This document shows, in pieces, positions 34,788 to 44,674 of a stretch of 64,000 nt of DNA. This DNA is from Streptomyces sp. NRRL F-5122 (GTDB lineage Bacteria; Actinomycetota; Actinomycetes; Streptomycetales; Streptomycetaceae): NCBI RefSeq assembly GCF_001507435.1, contig NZ_LMWH01000001.1, positions 418,016 through 482,015 on the forward strand, written 5' to 3'. The notes beneath the pieces were generated by a model, which was given only the letters and a program-made list of their open reading frames with translations, searched no databases and was not told the DNA's origin. Each line of letters begins with the position of its first letter. Position 1 is the first letter of the stretch. The translations under genes were made by a program, and so were the position numbers.

Positions 34788-36211
34788 GCCTTCTCCTCCG
34801 TCTTCGCGCCGTTCCTGCCGGGTTCCGTCTTCGTGCCGTCGGCCTTGGCTTCGGGATCCTCGGGTGGCCGGTCGAACTCGTCCGTCACCACCGGTGCCTC
34901 GTCCCCCTCCCCGCCGGTCCAGCGCACCAGCAGCTCGCCGAGCGCGTCCTCCTGCTCCAGCGCCACGGCCTTCTCCCGGTACAGCTCCAGCAGGGCCAGG
35001 AAGCGCGCGACGACCGTGAGGGTGTCCTCGCTGTCCGCCACGAGCACACGGAAGCTGGCCGCGCCGAGTTCCCGCAGCCTGGCGACCACGATCTGGGCCT
35101 GCTCCTGCACGGAGACCAGCGGGGCGTGGATGTGGTCCACATAGACCTGGGGTTTGGGCTTGGGCTGCATCGCCTTGACGGCGAGTCCGGCGAAACCCTC
35201 GGGCCCGATGCTGATGACGACCTCGGGCAGCAGCTCGGCGTGCTGGGGTTCGAGGCCGACGGTACGGGGGTAGCGCCGTGCCTCGTCCTCGGTCCGCCGG
35301 TTGAAGATCTCGGCGATCTGCTTGTAGGCGCGGTACTGGAGGAGCCGCGCGAACAGCAGGTCGCGAGCTTCCAGCAGCGCGAGGTCGGCCTCGTCCTCGA
35401 CCTCGGCGGCGGGCAGCAGCCGCGCCGCCTTGAGGTCGAGCAGGGTCGCGGCGACCACGAGGAACTCGGTGGTCTCGTCGAGGTTCCAGTCCGGCCCCAT
35501 CGCCCGGATGTGCCCCATGAACTCGTCGGTCACCTTGGACAGCGCGACCTCGGTCACGTCGAGCTTGTGCTTCGAGATCAACTGGAGGAGCAGGTCGAAG
35601 GGGCCCTCGAAGTTCGACAGCCGTACCTTGAAGACACCGTCATCGGGCTCAGGACCGTCCGAGGGTTCGACGGGCGCGTCCGCGGGCTCGACGGCGACGT
35701 CCGGCGCATCGGTCGGGGAACCGGGCTGCGGCACGGCCGTGAGGGCCGACGGCGTGGACACGGCGGACGACACCCGGTCGGGTCCGGCCTCCTCCTCCGG
35801 GGTCACGGTGACCACGGACGCCTCGGGCGACTCCGATCCCGGTCCGGCACCGACCGGTTCCTCGGCGGTCGCACCCGGGGACGCCTCCTCGGACCTGTCC
35901 GTCCCACCGGGCGGGTCGTACGGGCCGCTCTCCTCGGCCGCCTCCGCCGGCCCGGACCCGTCGCGGGCCGGGCGACCCTCGGCCGGCGGCTCCCCGGCCC
36001 CGGGGTGCCCGGCCGCTGCGGGCTCCTCGAACGCGGTGTCCCGCCCGGAAAGCGCTGAAGGTGGTGCCTCTTCGGGAGCGTCGGCTCCATGGAGTGCTGC
36101 GGGCTCCTCCTCGACCACGCGCGCGACCGGGGCGGCCCCCGGCCCGCGACCCAGCGCACGCCGACGGCCGACCGGGCCGGTGCTGGGAGTGGAGCCGTCG
36201 TACGAGGTCAT
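34784..36211 (-). CDS. scpA: Condensin kleisin ScpA with long disordered N-terminus
   Basis: A 475-residue kleisin that bridges the SMC heads. The recognised ScpA domain starts at residue 193 (VFKVRLSNFEGPFDLLLQLI) and ends around residue 435 with the C-terminal winged helix (VARFLALLELYREKAVAL). The first 190 residues are Ala/Glu/Pro/Asp-rich with no fold and are acidic, far longer than Bacillus ScpA. ATG at 36211 is 20 bp after the RHH gene stop. The operon with scpB is overlapping. The extra N-terminus could contact other segregation proteins. Confidence 0.94.
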   Translation of the reverse strand: MTSYDGSTPSTGPVGRRRALGRGPGAAPVARVVEEEPAALHGADAPEEAPPSALSGRDTAFEEPAAAGHPGAGEPPAEGRPARDGSGPAEAAEESGPYDPPGGTDRSEEASPGATAEEPVGAGPGSESPEASVVTVTPEEEAGPDRVSSAVSTPSALTAVPQPGSPTDAPDVAVEPADAPVEPSDGPEPDDGVFKVRLSNFEGPFDLLLQLISKHKLDVTEVALSKVTDEFMGHIRAMGPDWNLDETTEFLVVAATLLDLKAARLLPAAEVEDEADLALLEARDLLFARLLQYRAYKQIAEIFNRRTEDEARRYPRTVGLEPQHAELLPEVVISIGPEGFAGLAVKAMQPKPKPQVYVDHIHAPLVSVQEQAQIVVARLRELGAASFRVLVADSEDTLTVVARFLALLELYREKAVALEQEDALGELLVRWTGGEGDEAPVVTDEFDRPPEDPEAKADGTKTEPGRNGAKTEEKA

Positions 36212-36231
36212 AGCCGTCGCAGGCTACCTGC

Positions 36232-36789
36232 TTACCGTCCCCGCAGCCGACGCACGAGGATACTGGCGTCCCCGCGGGACTCCAGATCCGCCAGCACCAC
36301 CGCAACCGCCTCACGCACGATCCGCCCGCGGTCGACCGCGAGCCCGTGCTCGCCCCGGAGCACAAGACGCGCGTGCTCGAGGTCCATCAGCTCCTCCGCG
36401 GACACGTACACGGTGATCTTCTCGTCGTGCCGTTCACGCCCGCTGGGCCGCCGCCCGGCCGCACGCCCCCGCTTGCGCGGCTGAGAGGCCGCCGGGCCCT
36501 CCTGCGACGCCGCCTGACGCCGCGCCGGCCGTTCCGCGGCGGCGGAGCGCGTACGGGACTCCCCCGCCTCCGTCTCGACCACGTCCGCCGCGACGTGCTC
36601 GTCGCCCTCGCCGTCGCCGCCCTGCACGGGCACCGACGGCGGCGCGTCCTCCGTCGCGGCCGCGGGGTCGCTCTCGCCCGCGGGAGCCGGCACCCGGGCC
36701 TCGCCGTTGGCCGGGCGCCTGGGGGTGGACGCCTGGAGCGCCATTCCCCCGGTGGTACGAAACAGTTCGTCGGCCCCGGGCAGACTCAC
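36232..36789 (-). CDS. Ribbon-helix-helix-like protein between ParA and ScpA
   Basis: A 185-residue protein, start GTG at 36789 overlapping the parA stop as GTGA (a GTG at 36801 is an alternative). Residues 1-120 are disordered, with basic patches (RKRGRAAGRRPSGRERHD). The C-terminal 65 residues, EKITVYVSAEELMDLEHARL and VDRGRIVREAVAVVLADLE, read as beta-helix-helix, the fold of CopG/Arc DNA-binding dimers. In plasmid systems a ParA is paired with a small RHH protein as centromere binder; the same role on the chromosome is possible but unproven. A ParB-like gene is not here. Confidence 0.8.
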   Translation of the reverse strand: MSLPGADELFRTTGGMALQASTPRRPANGEARVPAPAGESDPAAATEDAPPSVPVQGGDGEGDEHVAADVVETEAGESRTRSAAAERPARRQAASQEGPAASQPRKRGRAAGRRPSGRERHDEKITVYVSAEELMDLEHARLVLRGEHGLAVDRGRIVREAVAVVLADLESRGDASILVRRLRGR

Positions 36790-37961
36790 TCGGCGTGACA
36801 CCGGGCGAGCACCTCCCTGGCGAGCTGGCGATAGGCGGCGGCACCGACGGAGTTGGAGGCGTACGTGGTGATCGGCTCACCGGCGACCGTGGTCTCCGGG
36901 AAGCGCACGGTCCGGCCGATGACCGTGTGGTAGACGTGGTCGTCGAACGCCTCGACGACACGCGCGAGGACCTCACGGCTGTGCACGGTCCGGGAGTCGT
37001 ACATCGTGGCGAGGATGCCGTCCAGCTCCAGCTCGGGGTTGAGCCGCTCCTGGACCTTCTCGATGGTCTCGGTGAGCAGCGCGACACCGCGCAGGGCGAA
37101 GAACTCGCACTCCAGCGGAACGATCACCTTGTGCGCGGCGGTGAGCGCGTTCACCGTGAGCAGGCCGAGCGAGGGCTGACAGTCGATCACGATGTAGTCG
37201 TAGTCGGGCATCAGCGGCTTCAGCGCACGCTGGAGCGTCGACTCGCGCGCGACCTCCGACACCAACTGGACCTCGGCCGCCGACAGGTCGATGTTGCTCG
37301 GCAGCAGATCCATGTTCGGGACCGCGGTCTTCAGCAGGACCTCGTCCGCGGACATGCCCCGCTCCATGAGCAGGTTGTAGACGGTGAGGTCGAGCTCCAT
37401 GGGGTTGACGCCGAGACCCACGGACAGCGCGCCCTGCGGGTCGAAGTCGACGAGCAGCACCCTGCGGCCGTACTCCGCCAGCGCGGCACCCAGATTGATG
37501 GTCGACGTCGTCTTGCCGACGCCGCCCTTCTGGTTGCACATCGCGATGATCTTCGCGGGGCCGTGATCGGTCAGCGGACCCGGGATGGGGAAGTACGGCA
37601 GCGGGCGCCCCGTCGGGCCGATGCGCTCGCGGCGCTGGCGGGCCGCGTCGGGCGCGAGCGTGGCCGCGTATTCGGGATCGGGCTCGTATTCCGCGTCGGG
37701 GTCGTAGAAGTGCCCGTCGGGCAGTTCGTCGTAGTCGGCGAAGTGGTTGTGGACCCCGCCACTTCCGTTGCCGGCCATGGCGTTCACGTGTTGGCCATCC
37801 AAGCTCTGATGTGCTGTCTGAGTCAGGCGAGGGCTCTGGCTCTGGTGGGCAGCGAAGGTACGGACAGCGACGGAGCCGACAGCCTCGAGCCCCGTGGGGA
37901 CCGTGCCCCGCGCAGGCGTTCCTGGTTGACCACCCCCGGGAGAAAATGTCGACTCATTCAC
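36786..37961 (-). CDS. ParA-family ATPase (scpAB-linked orphan)
   Basis: A 391-residue Walker-type ATPase. GTG at 37961 follows GGAGG 10 nt upstream. The first 135 residues are an unstructured, His/Pro/Asp-rich extension. The ATPase domain has the deviant Walker A KGGVGKT (145-151, with both lysines), switch I VDFDPQGALSVGLG and Walker B YDYIVIDCQPSLGLL. It is not the parAB locus near oriC but the paralogue linked to scpAB in actinobacteria (Rv1708 in M. tuberculosis). It probably positions a cargo on the nucleoid. The overlapping RHH gene is the likely partner. Confidence 0.93.
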   Translation of the reverse strand: MNESTFSPGGGQPGTPARGTVPTGLEAVGSVAVRTFAAHQSQSPRLTQTAHQSLDGQHVNAMAGNGSGGVHNHFADYDELPDGHFYDPDAEYEPDPEYAATLAPDAARQRRERIGPTGRPLPYFPIPGPLTDHGPAKIIAMCNQKGGVGKTTSTINLGAALAEYGRRVLLVDFDPQGALSVGLGVNPMELDLTVYNLLMERGMSADEVLLKTAVPNMDLLPSNIDLSAAEVQLVSEVARESTLQRALKPLMPDYDYIVIDCQPSLGLLTVNALTAAHKVIVPLECEFFALRGVALLTETIEKVQERLNPELELDGILATMYDSRTVHSREVLARVVEAFDDHVYHTVIGRTVRFPETTVAGEPITTYASNSVGAAAYRQLAREVLARCHAE

Positions 37962-38319
37962 AAGTCGTCTTACCTCCTTGGTGACCAGGGGACTTCTAGA
38001 TAGGTCAGCGTGGCACCATGCCGACGGTTGGCGACTCTATGGCGTGTCGGCGGTCCGCAGCAACACAATCCGCCGGACCCGGCCCGATGTGTCGGCAATG
38101 AAACATCCTGCTGTCAAGGGTGTCCGAGCACCGTTCGCCAGGTTTCACCGGTGTGCGAAACGGTTAAAGAGTTGCGTTCGAGGCGAGTTGAACGAGTGCC
38201 GCAAAGTGACCATACGCACATCCGGCCGGACCTTGTCGGGCAAGGTCCGGCCGGACGCTCGGCGTTGACGAGGCGGGTTGACCTGCCGCCCTGCGGCTCC
38301 GGGCCAACACGTGGCGGGA
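37962..38319. other. parA promoter region and ald terminator
   Basis: About 358 bases without a gene. It holds the perfect-stem terminator of ald (38221-38255) and the upstream region of parA. GTTTCAC-N6-GCGAAAC (38142-38161) is an inverted repeat but not a parS site, which has no spacer. The parA promoter itself is not clear. Confidence 0.5.
38221..38255 (-). terminator. Terminator after ald
   Basis: TCCGGCCGGACCTTG and CAAGGTCCGGCCGGA pair perfectly over 15 bp around a 5-nt loop, about 65 nt after the ald stop. Confidence 0.8.
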
Positions 38320-39435
38320 CTAGCCGAGGAGGGTCTCCAGGTCCACGTGGTCCAGCCCGTGCGCCTCGGCGACCTCCTTGTAAACCACCTGGCCGTCATG
38401 GGTGTTGAGGCCCTTGGCCAGCGCGGCGTCGCGGCGCAGCGCCTCGACCCAGCCGCGGTTGGCCAGCTCCACGATGTAGGGCAGCGTGGCGTTCGTCAGC
38501 GCGTAGGTGGAGGTGTTCGGGACGGCACCGGGCATGTTGGCGACGCAGTAGAAGACCGACTCGTGGACCTTGAAGGTCGGCTCGGCGTGCGTGGTGGGCC
38601 GGGAATCCTCGAAGCAGCCGCCCTGGTCGATCGCGATGTCGACAAGGACACTTCCCGCCTTCATCCGGGAGACGAGCTCGTTGGTGACCAGCTTCGGAGC
38701 CTTGGCACCCGGGATGAGGACGGCGCCGACGACGAGGTCGGCCTCGAGGCAGGCCTTCTCCAGTTCGAAGGCGTTGGAGACGACGGTCTGGATCTTCGTG
38801 CCGAAGATCTTGTCCGCCTCCTTGAGCTTGTTGATGTCCTTGTCGAGCAGGGTGACGTGGAAGCCCAGGCCGATGGCGATCTGCGCGGCGTTCCAGCCGG
38901 ACACGCCACCGCCGATGACGACGGCCTTGCCGGCCGGCACACCCGGGACACCGCCGGGCAGCACACCGCGGCCGCCGTTCGCCGCCATCAGGTGGTAGGC
39001 GCCGACCTGCGGGGCCAGTCGGCCGGCGACCTCGGACATGGGGGCGAGCAGCGGGAGCGCGCGGTTCGGCAGCTCGACCGTCTCGTACGCGATGGCGGTG
39101 GTCCCGGACTCCAGCAGGGCGTCCGTGCACTCCTTGGAGGCGGCCAGGTGCAGGTAGGTGAAGAGGATCTGGTCCTTGCGCAGACGGTGGTACTCCTCGG
39201 CGACCGGCTCCTTCACCTTGAGCAGCAGGTCGGCGGTGGCCCAGACCTCGTCGGCGGTGTCCAGGATCTGCGCACCCGCGCTGATGTACTCCTCGTCCGG
39301 GATCGAGGAGCCGACGCCGGCGTTCCGCTCGACGACGACCTGATGACCGTTGCGCACCAGCTCGTGCACGCCGGCGGGGGTGATGGCCACCCGGAACTCG
39401 TTGTTCTTGACCTCGCGGGGGATGCCGACCTTCAC
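38320..39435 (-). CDS. ald: L-alanine dehydrogenase
   Basis: A 371-residue NAD-dependent enzyme interconverting L-alanine and pyruvate plus ammonia. GTG at 39435 (VKVGIPREVKNNEFRVAITP) gives the usual length; GTG at 39444 is next to the AAGGA and less likely. Substrate residues are in GIPREVKNNEFRVAITP and LLKVKEPVAEEY. The Rossmann fold is GKAVVIGGGVSGWNAAQIA (about 167-185). The active-site segment IDQGGCFEDSRPTTH follows. A -35/-10 pair upstream (39539-39566) supports a separate promoter. It is often induced by alanine or low redox state. Confidence 0.95.
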   Translation of the reverse strand: MKVGIPREVKNNEFRVAITPAGVHELVRNGHQVVVERNAGVGSSIPDEEYISAGAQILDTADEVWATADLLLKVKEPVAEEYHRLRKDQILFTYLHLAASKECTDALLESGTTAIAYETVELPNRALPLLAPMSEVAGRLAPQVGAYHLMAANGGRGVLPGGVPGVPAGKAVVIGGGVSGWNAAQIAIGLGFHVTLLDKDINKLKEADKIFGTKIQTVVSNAFELEKACLEADLVVGAVLIPGAKAPKLVTNELVSRMKAGSVLVDIAIDQGGCFEDSRPTTHAEPTFKVHESVFYCVANMPGAVPNTSTYALTNATLPYIVELANRGWVEALRRDAALAKGLNTHDGQVVYKEVAEAHGLDHVDLETLLG

Positions 39436-39538
39436 GTCGATCACGGTCCTTGGCTCAGAGAATGAGGGGCATTGCAACGCACACCCGGACGTGCAGGGGC
39501 ACATCGGGAGACACCGCAGGAGAACGTGCGGCAGAGCC

Positions 39539-39566
39539 AGTCTAATGAAGGCCTTCCCTGTGTCTA
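39539..39566 (-). promoter_or_regulatory. Promoter of ald
   Basis: Minus-strand TAGACA, a 16-nt spacer and TAGACT match a vegetative-type promoter. The spacer holds the palindrome GAAGGCCTTC, a possible operator. The start would lie about 95 nt before the ald GTG. Confidence 0.5.
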
Positions 39567-39579
39567 GCCTTTCATTACA

Positions 39580-41649
39580 TCAATCTTCAGCTGATGGACC
39601 GCGGATTTCGTAGGCGTTAGCTTCCTGTTCCGGCTCTGTCGCATCATCGTGGGCCTCCTCGCCCAGCAGGCGTTCGGCCGTTCCGCGGTGGAGACGGGCC
39701 GCCGCCGGGTCGCCGAGGTGCTCCAATGTGTCGGCGAGTCTGAGCTGCAGCGCCGCCTGGAGCCGTACGTCCTCGGCGTGGCGCGCCCACTCGACCGCCT
39801 CCTGGCAGGTACGCAGCGACTCCTCGGGCCGTCCGGCGTACTCCTGAACCCTCGCCAGCTCGCTCAACGCCCGCGCGTGGGCGGCCGCATCGCCGCTTCT
39901 GCGGTGCCCCGCGACCGCGGCACGCCACTGGCGCTGCGCCTCGCCGTAGCGGCCCGCGTACGTGTGGACGGCGCCGAGGCGCCCGTAGAGCCGGGCGGCG
40001 TCCGCGCGCTCGTCCCGGGCGAGCCGGTGGGCGAGCGCCCGGCCGTACCAGTCGGCCGCCCGGTCGTAGTCCCCGAGCTCCTGGTGTGCGCCGGCTACGG
40101 ATTCCATTGCGCGGGCCGTCGCATACGGGTCGTTCCCCCGTCGTGCCGCGTCCAGCGCGGCCCGGTAGCGGGGCAGCGCCTCCGCTGTCCGGCCCGTCTG
40201 CACGTCCAGGTCCGCGAGGTTCAGCAGGGCCGCCGACTGCTCGCGGGGCAGGTCCCGGCGCTCGGCGACATCGAGGACCAGCCGGTGGATGCCGTACAGC
40301 TCGGGGGCGGCGGCCCGGGTGCCGAAGTGCGCGACCATGGCCCTCACCAGCGCGGCCATGAGGCGGCGGGCCAGCGTGTCCAGCTCGCCGTCGGCGACCG
40401 CGAGCCGGGCCGCGGCCAGCAGCGCGGGCTGCCGGACGCGCAGCCATTCCTCGGCCGCGCGGGGGGTCGCGAAGCGCAGGGCCTTGGGCAGCCCGGCGAG
40501 CTTCTCGCGGGCCTGCGGGCTGTCGGTCTCGGTGATCGCGCGGCAGGACTGGAGCAGCCGTACGGTCCGCTCCAGCATCCGCGCCCGGGCCAGCTGCAAC
40601 TCGGCCGGGCGGTCCTGGCTCTCGCTGCGGGCGCGGAGCAGGGGGTGCAGACAGCCGGGGATCTCGAACAGCGACAGGGCGGCGTCCACGGGCCGCAGGA
40701 ACCCGAGGGCCGCGAAGTCGTCGAGGACGGCACGGGCGTCCTCCACCGAGCAGCCGGCCAGTGCGGAGGCGGTGTGCGGATCGACGAGGCCGAGGGGGGC
40801 CAGGTGGAGCAGGCGCAGCATCCGCTGGGCGGTGCCCGGCAGTCCCGCGTACGCGAGCCGGAAGACCCGGTGCGGTGCCGGCCCGTCGTCGCCCTCGGCG
40901 CGCAGCTGCTTGGCCAGGTCGGCGACGCCGGCCTTGGGACGGGCACCCAGCCAGCCGCCGGCCAGGACGAGCGCGGCGGGCTGGCCGGCGCACTCCTCCA
41001 CAAGACCCTCGGCGGCACGCGGGTCGACGGTGATGCGCACCGATCCGGTGAACCGGGTGAGGAGATCCAGCGCGGACTTGGTGTCGAGTCCGCCGAGGGT
41101 GCAGGGGCGCACGTCCGCGATCCCGGTCAGCGGCCCCTTGGAGACGGCCACGACCAGGCAGTCGGGCGCGTCCGGCAGCAGGGCGTCCACCTGCTCGGCG
41201 GTCACCGCGTCGTCGAGCAGGAGCAGCACCCGGCGTTCGGCCAGGCCCTCGCGCAGCGCCTGGGTCAGGTCGTCCTCGCCGGCTCCGGCCGGGGCCGGCA
41301 GGTCGAGGGCCGCCAGCAACGCGCGGGCGATGCGCTCGGCCGGTACGGGGGTGCCGTCGGGCTCACTGAGCCGGGCCCGCAGCACACCGTCCCGGTAACG
41401 GTGTGCGACCTGGCGCACCAGCTCCTCGGCGAGCGCCGTGCGCCCGAAACCGGAGCGGCCGGCGATGAGCAGCACACGGGCACGGGGTGCCTTGCGGCCG
41501 GAGAGGGTGTCCAGGCCCGCGCGTTCGATGTCGAGCAGGAGTTCCTTCAACTCCCGTGTACGGCCGAGGAACTGACCGTCCGTGGCGGGGGGACGCCGCT
41601 CGCCCTCCGACAGCTCGACGCCGCCTGCGTCCACCGCCTGATCCGCCAC
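39580..41649 (-). CDS. STAND-type NTPase with TPR repeats
   Basis: A 689-residue signal-transduction ATPase-like protein. GTG at 41649 follows GGGAG. After a short N-terminus (FLGRTRELKELLLDIERA, typical AAA/NB-ARC entry), the P-loop at 64-71 is GRSGFGRT, with Arg where the Walker A lysine should be. Walker B is VLLLLDDA (141-148). A winged-helix stretch follows with an RNBD-type PLGLVDPHTASALAG region. The C-terminal half (about 470-670) contains about five TPR units such as ARAMESVAGAHQELGDYDRA. No effector domain is fused. It lies between the pyrG-Nudix genes and ald. Confidence 0.85.
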   Translation of the reverse strand: MADQAVDAGGVELSEGERRPPATDGQFLGRTRELKELLLDIERAGLDTLSGRKAPRARVLLIAGRSGFGRTALAEELVRQVAHRYRDGVLRARLSEPDGTPVPAERIARALLAALDLPAPAGAGEDDLTQALREGLAERRVLLLLDDAVTAEQVDALLPDAPDCLVVAVSKGPLTGIADVRPCTLGGLDTKSALDLLTRFTGSVRITVDPRAAEGLVEECAGQPAALVLAGGWLGARPKAGVADLAKQLRAEGDDGPAPHRVFRLAYAGLPGTAQRMLRLLHLAPLGLVDPHTASALAGCSVEDARAVLDDFAALGFLRPVDAALSLFEIPGCLHPLLRARSESQDRPAELQLARARMLERTVRLLQSCRAITETDSPQAREKLAGLPKALRFATPRAAEEWLRVRQPALLAAARLAVADGELDTLARRLMAALVRAMVAHFGTRAAAPELYGIHRLVLDVAERRDLPREQSAALLNLADLDVQTGRTAEALPRYRAALDAARRGNDPYATARAMESVAGAHQELGDYDRAADWYGRALAHRLARDERADAARLYGRLGAVHTYAGRYGEAQRQWRAAVAGHRRSGDAAAHARALSELARVQEYAGRPEESLRTCQEAVEWARHAEDVRLQAALQLRLADTLEHLGDPAAARLHRGTAERLLGEEAHDDATEPEQEANAYEIRGPSAED

Positions 41650-41842
41650 GGGCCACGCTCCCGTCCCACTGCGCACACGGGCCCGCCGGGCCTTGGGGCG
41701 GGTCGTTCCCAGAGCCTAGTTCACGCTCTGCGACGATCCGGGCCGAGCAGGGCAGGCACATCCCCCGATCGGATCAGGCGATCGTACGACCAGCACTGTC
41801 GGAGGGGGTGCCGGACCGTGAACGGGCCGGTTCCTCGCGTTC

Positions 41843-42469
41843 TCAGGACTCGAACGGCCGAGCGGGCCACGGCGCCTCGGCCGGGCGCAGGGCGTCCAGA
41901 CCGTCGCCGTTCCGCGCGGCGACCAGCGAGAGGACGCCCACCACGAGGCAGTTGTTGTGCAGGTCGCCTGCCAGCACGCCCCGCACGAGGTCCTGGAGCG
42001 GGATCCGGGCCAGCTCCATGTCGGCCTCCTCGTCCTCCACCTCGAAGCGCTGTCCCTCGGCCTCGGACAGATCACGGGCGAGGAAGACGCGCACGGCCTC
42101 GTCGCAGCCGCCGGGGGTGGTGTAGACGTCGGTCAGCACCCGCCAGTCCTCGGCCTTGACGTGCGCCTCCTCGTACAGCTCGCGCTGGGCGGCGTGCAGC
42201 GGGTTCTCGCCGGGAACGTCGAGAAGCCCGGCCGGGATCTCCCAGAGCTTGTGGCGCACGGGGTGCCGGTACTGGTGGATGACCAGCACGCGGTCCTCGT
42301 CGTCCAGGGCGAGGACGGCCACCGAACCGGGGTGCACCTGGTAGTCGCGGCGGGCGACCGAACCGTCGGGCATCACCACGTCGTCGGTGCGGACGGAGGT
42401 CTTTTTGCCGACGAACGGGGTGTCGCTCGCCCTGACCTCCCACTCCTCGGGGGTGTCCTTGATCGTCAT
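41843..42469 (-). CDS. Nudix hydrolase, ADP-ribose pyrophosphatase type
   Basis: A 208-residue Nudix enzyme. ATG at 42469 (MTIKDTPEEWEV) follows AGGGCGAC. The Nudix box GLLDVPGENPLHAAQRELYEE matches ADP-sugar pyrophosphatases, with the catalytic Glu pair in RELYEE; the usual Gly near the end of the box is His. The upstream SVAVLALDDEDRVLVIHQYRHPVRHKLWEIPAG is the YrfE/NudF-type substrate site. It hydrolyses ADP-ribose. The pyrG-Nudix neighbourhood is conserved (Rv1699-Rv1700 in M. tuberculosis). It is probably cotranscribed with pyrG, 87 bp apart. Confidence 0.93.
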   Translation of the reverse strand: MTIKDTPEEWEVRASDTPFVGKKTSVRTDDVVMPDGSVARRDYQVHPGSVAVLALDDEDRVLVIHQYRHPVRHKLWEIPAGLLDVPGENPLHAAQRELYEEAHVKAEDWRVLTDVYTTPGGCDEAVRVFLARDLSEAEGQRFEVEDEEADMELARIPLQDLVRGVLAGDLHNNCLVVGVLSLVAARNGDGLDALRPAEAPWPARPFES

Positions 42470-42555
42470 GTCGCCCTGTTCCTCCCACGCCCTTGCACAC
42501 GACCGGGGCACGCCTCCCGAAGGACGCGCACCCCGGCCACCGTACAGCTCTCGCG

Positions 42556-44205
<1,650 letters not shown>

Positions 44206-44674
44206 GGCCAAGAGGGGGCTCCCGTGGTCGCGGTCTGGGTTGCGGGGCGGTCCACCCGCCGAAGGTTTCCGGAGGTGCCGTCGCTGCGGTTCGGGGGTTT
44301 CGTGCCCACCGGTCCACGGGCTACCAGAGTAACAGCGCCCGAGCATGACCGCTTCCGGCCACCCGCCGGACCCGTGTCACCATGGACGCGCGACACTCAC
44401 CCGCGCCCCACTCGTTCGGCGCACTCGCGTTGCCCGGACCGGGACGCGGATCATGGAGGTGCGTCGTATCCTGCTCGGACACTCGCTGCCGAGCACTCCC
44501 CGGAAAACGGCACCACCCCCGCCCGTCACCGGAACAACAAGAGCTTGTCAGTTTGTTGAACATCGACCGCTTGCTTTCCGAATGGGTCGGTGAACAACGT
44601 CTGTCTCACCGACCCCATGACCGCAAAGAGCGACCGCCCCTCGTGGGCGACGTGGCCGTTCGACTGGAGTTCAA
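44206..44674. other. Divergent intergenic region, pyrG / GH15
   Basis: About 470 bases with no convincing gene; short frames with Ser/Arg/Pro are compositional. It presumably carries the pyrG and GH15 promoters, but no clear -35/-10 was found. The GH15 start is supported by GGAG 5 nt upstream at 44666. Confidence 0.45.

Noticed and set aside
38142..38161. GTTTCAC-N6-GCGAAAC as a parS site near parA
   Set aside because: parS is GTTTCACGTGAAAC with no spacer; the 6-bp spacer and one mismatch rule it out as a standard site.
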